DNA from: Solimonas terrae
Lineage (GTDB): Bacteria; Pseudomonadota; Gammaproteobacteria; Nevskiales; Nevskiaceae
NCBI RefSeq assembly: GCF_011067135.1
Contig: NZ_JAAMOW010000010.1
Coordinates: 62,001-126,000, forward strand
Direction of reading: 5' to 3'
Length of the DNA: 64,000 bases
Under the pieces are notes generated by a model. It was given only the letters and a program-made list of their open reading frames with translations, made no database searches and had not been told where the DNA came from. This document shows positions 57,319-64,000 of this stretch, one piece after another. How positions within the stretch are numbered: the stretch's first letter is position 1; each line of letters starts with the position of its first letter. Made by a program: the position numbers and the translations under genes.

Positions 57319-59308
57319 CGTCGTCGTTCTCCGTCGCGCTCGCCGGTTTTGCGGGATTGGGCACGGCCAGCCCCGGCACCATCGACGGCGTCACGTGGCT
57401 GCTCTGCTCGGTCGCGTTCTCGTTACCGTACAACACATAGCCGAGCAGGTACTGGTCCATCACCTGGCGCGCGATCGGGCCGGCGAACGAGGCGCCGTGG
57501 CCGCCGTGTTCGGCGATGACCGCAACCGCGATCTTCGGATCATCGGCCGGCGCGAAGGCGATGAACAGGGCGTGATCGCGCAGCTTCAGCGGCAGGTCTT
57601 CCTGCGCGGTCGGCCTTGCCTCGTCCTGACGCAGGCCGGCGACCTGCGCCGATCCGGTCTTGGCGGCGATCCGGTACGGCGCGCCGTGGCCCACCATCCA
57701 GGCCGTGCCGCCCTGTTCCTGCGCGACCGATTCCATCGCCGCGATCACCGTCGACCAGTCGTTCTCGTCCTTGAGCTTGATCTTCGGCAGGGCCTGCGGC
57801 TCGACAGCGGTGACCTTGCGCGTGATCGGGTCTTCGGTGGCGTGCAGGACATGCGGTTTGAACCCGCCGCCGCGCATGGCGATGCGCGCGACCATTTGCG
57901 CGAGCTGCATCGGCGTTACCAGCACATAGCCCTGGCCGATGCCGACGTTCAGGGTCTCGCCCGGATACCAGTTCTCGTGCCGCGTCTTGCGCTTCCATTC
58001 GCGCGACGGGTAAAGCCCGTCCTTCTCCAGCGGCAGATCGACGCCGGTGGCGTGGCCGAGCCCGAAGCCGGTCATCGCTTCGTACATGCGGTCGATGCCG
58101 AGATTCATCGCCAGATTGTAGAAATAGATGTCGCAGGAGCGCTTCACGCCTTCGGCCATGTCGACCGGGCCGTGGCCGGTGCGCTTCCAGCAGTGATACT
58201 TGCGGGAGGAGCCGGGCAGGGTCATTTCACCGCGACAGTATTCGGTGTGCTCCGGCGTCACGACACCGTATTCGAGGCCGGCCAGCGCCATCGCCGGCTT
58301 CACGGTCGAACCCGGCGGATACAGACCCTGCAAGGAGCGATTGAACAGCGGCCGCGACGGATCGTTGAGCAGCGCCTGATAGGTCTGGTTGTCGATGCCG
58401 CTGACGAAGGCCTGCGGATCGAAGCCCGGCTCGCTGACCATGGCGATGATCTCGCCATTGCGCGGATCGAGCGCGACCACCGAGCCCTGGAAATTGCCCA
58501 TCGCTTCTTCGGCAACCAGCTGCACCTTGGTGTCGATCGACAGATACAGATTGCGACCCGGGTAGCCACGCTGGTAGTCGAGTTCGCGCAGCGGCCGGCC
58601 GTAGGCATTGGCTTCGATGATCTTGGCGCCGGGCTCTCCGCGCAGCAGGTCTTCCTCGCTTTTCTCGACGCCGGTCTTGCCGATCTGCGTCAGGCCGAGA
58701 AATTCGCTTTCGTTGGCGGCGCGCAGCTCTTCCTCGCTGATGCCGCCGACATAGCCGACCAGATGCGAGGCGGACGCACCGAGCGGGTAGTTGCGGGTCA
58801 GGCCGGCGTTGATGTCGACGCCCGGAAACTGGTGACGGTCGACCTCGTAGCGGGCGACCTCCTCCATCGTCAGGTTGGAGCGCAAGGGTACGCCGCGGTA
58901 GCGCGGCGATTTGCGGACGCGATCCTTGAAGCGTGCGATGTCGGCATCGGTCAGCGTCACGACATGCGACAGCCGCGCCAGCAGCGCGTCCATCGCCTCG
59001 TGATTGCCGATCTGTTCCGGCGTCACTTCCAGCACGAAGGCCGGCTGGTTCTGGGCCAGCAGGGTGCCGTTGCGGTCGTAGATCAGGCCGCGCACCGGCG
59101 CGACCGGCACCACGCGCATGCGGTTTTCATCGGCGCGGGTCTGGTAGTGATCGTGCTCGACGATCTGCAGGTCCGACAGGCGCACGATCAGCAGCACCAC
59201 ACCGGCCGCACAGAACAGCACGGCGATGCCGGCGCGGCGCAGGAACGCATCACGTTCGGCGTGGATGTTCTTGAGCGCATCGCGACGATGCCGGCCGAAC
59301 AGCGCCAT
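57308..59308 (-). CDS. mrdA: Penicillin-binding protein 2 (elongation transpeptidase)
   Basis: 666 residues. N-terminal membrane helix (about 25-45), dimerisation domain, then the transpeptidase with SxxK (GSTVK), SxD (SCD) and KTG (KTGSAQ). The C-terminus is Pro/Ala-rich and acidic. Works with RodA and MreC. Start ATG is one base into the mreD stop. Confidence 0.96.
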   Translation of the reverse strand: MALFGRHRRDALKNIHAERDAFLRRAGIAVLFCAAGVVLLIVRLSDLQIVEHDHYQTRADENRMRVVPVAPVRGLIYDRNGTLLAQNQPAFVLEVTPEQIGNHEAMDALLARLSHVVTLTDADIARFKDRVRKSPRYRGVPLRSNLTMEEVARYEVDRHQFPGVDINAGLTRNYPLGASASHLVGYVGGISEEELRAANESEFLGLTQIGKTGVEKSEEDLLRGEPGAKIIEANAYGRPLRELDYQRGYPGRNLYLSIDTKVQLVAEEAMGNFQGSVVALDPRNGEIIAMVSEPGFDPQAFVSGIDNQTYQALLNDPSRPLFNRSLQGLYPPGSTVKPAMALAGLEYGVVTPEHTEYCRGEMTLPGSSRKYHCWKRTGHGPVDMAEGVKRSCDIYFYNLAMNLGIDRMYEAMTGFGLGHATGVDLPLEKDGLYPSREWKRKTRHENWYPGETLNVGIGQGYVLVTPMQLAQMVARIAMRGGGFKPHVLHATEDPITRKVTAVEPQALPKIKLKDENDWSTVIAAMESVAQEQGGTAWMVGHGAPYRIAAKTGSAQVAGLRQDEARPTAQEDLPLKLRDHALFIAFAPADDPKIAVAVIAEHGGHGASFAGPIARQVMDQYLLGYVLYGNENATEQSSHVTPSMVPGLAVPNPAKPASATENDDDDR

Positions 59309-59802
59309 CAGTCCTCATCTCCGCCGGGCTGGCGGATCAGTTCCATCACGCTCCACAGCAGCGGCCAGAACAGCGTCGTCGAAATCGCCGGCAGCCAGCG
59401 CAGCCAGGGCTCGGCCTCGTGCTGGGTGGCGCCGTCGATCCAGAACATCAGGAAGCAGTACAACACCCAGGCCGGAATCAGCGCGACGGTCGCCTGCCAG
59501 AGCGGGAAGATGATGAAGAAACTGCGCAATCGCACGACCAGATAGACGACGACGACCAGTCCGAGTGCATGCTGGCCGAGCGGCGAGGCGTACAGCACAT
59601 CGAGCATCAGGCCGACGACGAACGCCGGCAGCAGGGCCGGCAGCTGCGGTTCGCGCAGCGCCCAGTAGGCGAGCATCAAGGGCATCCACAGCGGCCGGGC
59701 GGCAGACAGCGAATCCGGCAGTTCGATCATCTGCAGGACCAGCCCGCTGAGCAGGCTCAGCAGGAACGCAAGCCACACGGCCTGAGGGCTGGGCCGGCTC
59801 AT
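59308..59802 (-). CDS. mreD: MreD, rod-shape membrane protein
   Basis: 164 residues, about five membrane segments, MreD family (LPDSLSAARPLWMPLMLAYW). Scaffold part of the elongasome. Overlaps mreC by 4 bp. Confidence 0.92.
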   Translation of the reverse strand: MSRPSPQAVWLAFLLSLLSGLVLQMIELPDSLSAARPLWMPLMLAYWALREPQLPALLPAFVVGLMLDVLYASPLGQHALGLVVVVYLVVRLRSFFIIFPLWQATVALIPAWVLYCFLMFWIDGATQHEAEPWLRWLPAISTTLFWPLLWSVMELIRQPGGDED

Positions 59803-60872
59803 GGCTTCGGTTTGCCGACAGCGGGTGTCGCCGGCGTCGGCGCCGACTCATGCGGCGTTCTGGCTGGTGTCCTGGCCGGCGTTGCGGCCGGGGCAGCCGC
59901 CGGTTTCGCCGGTTCGGGCTTGCTGGCCGCGGGCGGCTTGCCGGTGGCGACGGGAGCCGGTCTGGCAGCCTGCGGCTGGTCCTGATCGGCGGCGGTTTCG
60001 GCGGCGACCGCGGCGTCGGCGTCGGATTCGACGCCGCGATTCCAGACCAGCAGCGCCTGGCGGCCCTGATTCAGGCGCGCCGCCGGATAGGCGTAGGCTT
60101 CCATGAAGTGCTCGCCGGCAACCGGTTTGACGTCGTAGACCTTGCCGACCGGATAGCCGGCCGGGAAGCGGCCGCCCAGCGAAGAGGACACCAGCAGGTC
60201 GCCGTTCTTGATGTCGGCGTTGCTGGGCAGGAACGGCAGGCGCAGGCCGCGTTCGTCGCCAAGACCGACGGCGATCGTCTGCAGGCCGGTGCGGTTGATC
60301 TCGACCGGAATGCCGTGATCGGGGTCGGTTACCAGCAGCGCCTTGCAGGTATTCGGTGCGACATCGATGACCTGACCCATGACCCCGTACGCATCGACCA
60401 GGGCCTGGCCACGGTAGATGCCGTCGCGGGAGCCGCGATTGAGCGTGATCTGGTGACGGTACGGGTCCTGATTGACGGCGATGATCTCGGCCACCAGCAC
60501 CTGATCGGTGAGCTGCGCCGAAGAGGCCAGCAGTTCGCGCAGGCGCCGGTTCTCCGCCTCCAGCGCGTCCATCTTCGACAGGCGCGCCGACAGCACGAAC
60601 TGCTGCTGCTTGAGCTCTGCGTTCTGCTGTTCGATGTGACTGCTGGTGTCGATGCCGCGCGCCATGTCGACGAAGCGGACCGGCAGCGACGCCAGCCAGA
60701 TCACCGGCGTCAGCGACCACGCGGTCCAGGCGCGCGCGGCTTTCAGGCTGTCGCCACGCATGTCGTTGAATATCAGGGTCAGCGAGACGGCGATCAGCAG
60801 CAGCGTCCGCAGGCCGAGCCCGGGCCCGCGCGGAAACAGCGGTCGGTGATAGGAATCGTGCAGCGAATTCAA
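59799..60872 (-). CDS. mreC: MreC, rod-shape periplasmic scaffold
   Basis: 357 residues: membrane helix (about 25-45), coiled coil (about 75-105), two beta-barrel domains to about residue 285 (GSRDGIYRGQALVDAYGVMGQV, GLGDERGLRLPFLPSN in parts). The final ~70 residues are a low-complexity Ala/Pro/Thr/Lys tail with repeated TPAR(T)P phrases, absent from E. coli MreC. MreC bridges MreB to PBP2. Confidence 0.93.
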   Translation of the reverse strand: MNSLHDSYHRPLFPRGPGLGLRTLLLIAVSLTLIFNDMRGDSLKAARAWTAWSLTPVIWLASLPVRFVDMARGIDTSSHIEQQNAELKQQQFVLSARLSKMDALEAENRRLRELLASSAQLTDQVLVAEIIAVNQDPYRHQITLNRGSRDGIYRGQALVDAYGVMGQVIDVAPNTCKALLVTDPDHGIPVEINRTGLQTIAVGLGDERGLRLPFLPSNADIKNGDLLVSSSLGGRFPAGYPVGKVYDVKPVAGEHFMEAYAYPAARLNQGRQALLVWNRGVESDADAAVAAETAADQDQPQAARPAPVATGKPPAASKPEPAKPAAAPAATPARTPARTPHESAPTPATPAVGKPKP

Positions 60873-61015
60873 TGGCGTGCCGTCGGGCAGGGCTGCTTAA
60901 TAAGTGGCCGAAAGCATAGAGGCGCAAGCCTGTATCGGCAATGCGTCCGTTACTGTCTGGCGGATCGCGGCGAATGGCCGTTGTGAGCAGCGCCGAGGTC
61001 GCACCGAGAAGCGCA

Positions 61016-61033
61016 GCCGTACATGAGTACGGC
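61016..61033. repeat. Short perfect stem-loop between mreB and mreC
   Basis: GCCGTAC, loop ATGA, GTACGGC, in the 210 bp gap between mreB and mreC. It may slow or protect the transcript, since mreB is usually expressed more than the genes behind it; no T-run follows. The rest of the gap shows nothing recognisable. Confidence 0.45.
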
Positions 61034-61082
61034 GAGCATCACAGGCGCGAGATCGGCGCGCGCAGCAGGCCAGTCGCTGCGA

Positions 61083-62156
<1,074 letters not shown>

Positions 62157-62212
62157 TTATCCCGTTGGCCTTCTGGCCTCGGGAACGCGATTTGCCGCTG
62201 CGATGGCGGCGG

Positions 62213-62244
62213 TGCACATTCTCACATTCCAGTAGAATTGTGCA
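62213..62244. promoter_or_regulatory. Inverted repeat in the mreB/gatC divergent region
   Basis: TGCACATTCT (62213-62222) and AGAATTGTGCA (62234-62244) are complementary apart from one unpaired base, around an 11-bp centre. TAGAAT (62233-62238) on the plus strand could be a -10 box for gatC. A shared operator or promoter for the two divergent units is possible. Confidence 0.4.
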
Positions 62245-62345
62245 TCCGCACATCATAAACGATTCCCGGCGCCGCAAGGCTGCGGGAATGGCCTTTTCAG
62301 CTTGGCCCGTCGGCCATGCCCACCACGTCGGAAACGCCGCAAGCG

Positions 62346-62633
62346 ATGAGTCTGAGTCCAGAAAATATCAAGCAGGTCGCGCATCTGGCGCGCCTCGAAT
62401 TGCCGGCCGACCGGATCGGCCCCTATGCCGAGCAGCTGTCGAACATCATGCAGCTGGTGGACCAGCTGTCGAACGCCGACACGCAAGGCGTGACGCCGAT
62501 GGCGCATCCGCTGGCCATGCACCAGCGCCTGCGTCCGGACGCGGTCACCGAGTCCGACCGCCGCGAGGCCTTCCAGGCGATCGCGCCGGAGGTCGACGAG
62601 GGCGTCTATCTGGTGCCCAAAGTCATCGAATAA
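62346..62633 (+). CDS. gatC: Asp-tRNA(Asn)/Glu-tRNA(Gln) amidotransferase subunit C
   Basis: 95 residues (the family size), starting [18 protein letters not shown]. Small stabilising subunit of GatCAB, which converts mischarged Glu-tRNA(Gln) or Asp-tRNA(Asn). ATG at 62346; an in-frame ATG at 62316 adds ten residues. Divergent from mreB. Confidence 0.95.
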   Translation: MSLSPENIKQVAHLARLELPADRIGPYAEQLSNIMQLVDQLSNADTQGVTPMAHPLAMHQRLRPDAVTESDRREAFQAIAPEVDEGVYLVPKVIE

Positions 62634-62728
62634 GCCCGACGGCCGTTCGCGGCTTGCGGCGGCCGCCGGCAAGAGCAGATCAGGCGCGGTCGTTCGCGCC
62701 GTTCGCCGAAACAAGAGCTGGAACCCCA

Positions 62729-64000
62729 ATGCACACTCTGTCGATCAAAGAACTTTCCGAAGGCCTGCGAGCGAAGAAATTCTCGTCTCGCGAGCTGACC
62801 GCGCATTTCCTCGGCCGCATCAAGGCGCACGATGGCGCGCTCAACAGCTTCATCACGGTCACCGACGAACGCGCGCTCAAGCAGGCCGACGCCGCCGATG
62901 CGCGTCTGGCGCGCGGTGACGCCCAGCTGCTGACCGGCATCCCGCTCGCGCAGAAGGACATCTTCTGCACCCTGGGCGTGAAGACCAGCTGTGCGTCGAA
63001 GATGCTCGATTCGTTCATCTCGCCTTACGACGCCACCATCGTCCAGAAGCTGCATCTCGATGCCGGCATGGTCATGCTCGGCAAGTGCAACATGGACGAG
63101 TTCGCGATGGGTTCTTCGAACGAGACCAGCTGGTACGGTGCGGTCAAGAACCCCTGGGACACGGCGCGCGTACCGGGCGGCTCCAGCGGTGGCTCGGTCG
63201 CCGCGGTCGCCGCCGGTCTGGCGCCGATCGCCACGGCGACCGATACCGGCGGCTCGATCCGCCAGCCGGCCGCGCTGTGCGGCCTGACCGGCATCAAGCC
63301 GACCTACGGGCGGGTGTCGCGCTACGGCATGATCGCCTTCGCGTCCAGTCTCGACCAGGCCGGCGTGGTCGCGCGCTCGGCGGAAGACGCGGCACACGTG
63401 CTGCAGGCGATGTCCGGCTTCGATCCGCTGGACTCGACCAGCGTCGAACGGCCGGTCGATGATCTGGTCGGCGGCCTGAACGACTCGATCAAGGGCCTGA
63501 AGATCGGCCTGCCGAAGGAATATTTCGCCGAGGGCCTGGCGCCGAGTTCGCGCGAGAAGATCGAAGCGGCGATCAAGACACTGGAAGGACTGGGCGCGAT
63601 CATCAGCGAGATCTCGCTGCCGAATTCGCCGCTGTCGGTGCCGACCTACTACGTCGTCGCGCCGGCCGAGGCCAGTTCCAATCTCGCACGCTTCGACGGC
63701 GTGCGTTACGGCCATCGCGCCGAAGGTGTGAAGACGCTGGAACAGCTCTACAAGAAAAGCCGCGGCGAAGGCTTCGGCGCGGAAGTGCAGCGGCGCATCA
63801 TGATCGGCACCTACGTGCTCAGCCACGGCTACTACGATGCGTACTACCTGCAGGCGCAGAAGGTCCGCAAGCTGATCTACGAGGATTTCCGGCGCGCGTT
63901 CGACAGCGTCGATCTCGTGCTCGGGCCGACCGCGACCGACGTCGCGTTCCCGCTCGGCAGCAAGACCGACGATCCGGTCGCGATGTATCTGAACGACATC
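62729..64000 (+). CDS. gatA: Asp-tRNA(Asn)/Glu-tRNA(Gln) amidotransferase subunit A (C-terminus cut by window edge)
   Basis: 424 codons present of about 485. Amidase-signature enzyme that releases ammonia from glutamine for GatB. Catalytic Lys in AQKDIF near residue 75, signature [16 protein letters not shown] near residue 150, cis-Ser and nucleophile Ser in [14 protein letters not shown] at 62729. gatB is expected just beyond the window. The 95 bp from gatC hold a GC-rich stem (around 62659-62684). Confidence 0.97.
   Translation, partial: MHTLSIKELSEGLRAKKFSSRELTAHFLGRIKAHDGALNSFITVTDERALKQADAADARLARGDAQLLTGIPLAQKDIFCTLGVKTSCASKMLDSFISPYDATIVQKLHLDAGMVMLGKCNMDEFAMGSSNETSWYGAVKNPWDTARVPGGSSGGSVAAVAAGLAPIATATDTGGSIRQPAALCGLTGIKPTYGRVSRYGMIAFASSLDQAGVVARSAEDAAHVLQAMSGFDPLDSTSVERPVDDLVGGLNDSIKGLKIGLPKEYFAEGLAPSSREKIEAAIKTLEGLGAIISEISLPNSPLSVPTYYVVAPAEASSNLARFDGVRYGHRAEGVKTLEQLYKKSRGEGFGAEVQRRIMIGTYVLSHGYYDAYYLQAQKVRKLIYEDFRRAFDSVDLVLGPTATDVAFPLGSKTDDPVAMYLNDI

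Overview
The window is GC-rich chromosomal DNA of a gammaproteobacterium. Conserved gene orders point there: rho-trxA divergent from rhlB, gatCA divergent from mreBCD-mrdA-rodA-mltB-rlpA-dacA, mlaFEDCB, and a RhlB-type helicase. The mre/mrd/dac layout with gatC next to mreB and the very high GC fit the Xanthomonadales/Nevskiales side of the class; this placement is inference, with no rRNA to test it. No tRNA, rRNA, CRISPR array, prophage or transposase was seen. The first gene (rho) and last gene (gatA) run off the window.

Layout. 1-3.2 kb: rho, trxA and rhlB (RNA processing, redox). 3.3-8 kb: a PbpG-type peptidase, a GMP/IMP nucleotidase divergent from cysQ, a VanY-like peptidase and an acyltransferase. 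8-11.5 kb: methionine salvage mtnB-mtnD-mtnC behind mgtE. 11.6-22 kb: an ABC exporter, an SDR, a methyltransferase, an XRE and a LysR regulator, a YadGH ABC-2 transporter, a PAS-GGDEF-EAL protein and a secreted esterase. 22-31.2 kb: a complete MdtABC-type RND pump operon with its own outer-membrane channel. 31.3-37.5 kb: DUF1820, a small C39-like peptidase, an MBL-fold hydrolase, purL and a gamma-glutamylcyclotransferase-like gene. 37.5-42.2 kb: the phospholipid transport set mlaFEDCB plus mlaA, then lipB. 42.3-52.8 kb: an accessory block on the opposite strand. 53-62.1 kb: the cell elongation and wall operon. 62.3 kb to the end: gatC and gatA.

The accessory block is the most interesting part. 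It separates dacA from lipB, which are near neighbours in many gammaproteobacteria, and no ybeD or lipA is found here. It holds a FecI-type sigma factor, a FecR regulator, a TonB receptor, a Tat-exported FAD amine oxidase, a periplasmic cytochrome c, an exported RidA imine deaminase and a second TonB receptor carrying a signalling (STN) domain. Together they read as a regulated system that imports an unknown amine-like ligand and oxidises an amine in the periplasm, passing electrons to cytochrome c while RidA hydrolyses the imine. The same directional motif, CATTTCCG-N15-ACGTTCCA, lies 54-64 bp before the receptor, the amine oxidase and, on the other strand, lipB; it is a candidate promoter of this regulon.

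A second unexpected pattern: at two unlinked places (mtnD/mtnC and the C39/MBL junction) a degenerate copy of a gene's start sits exactly 140 bp before the real start and opens a 47-codon frame that stops on the real start codon. The MBL copy lies in a hairpin-rich repeat with GGA loops.
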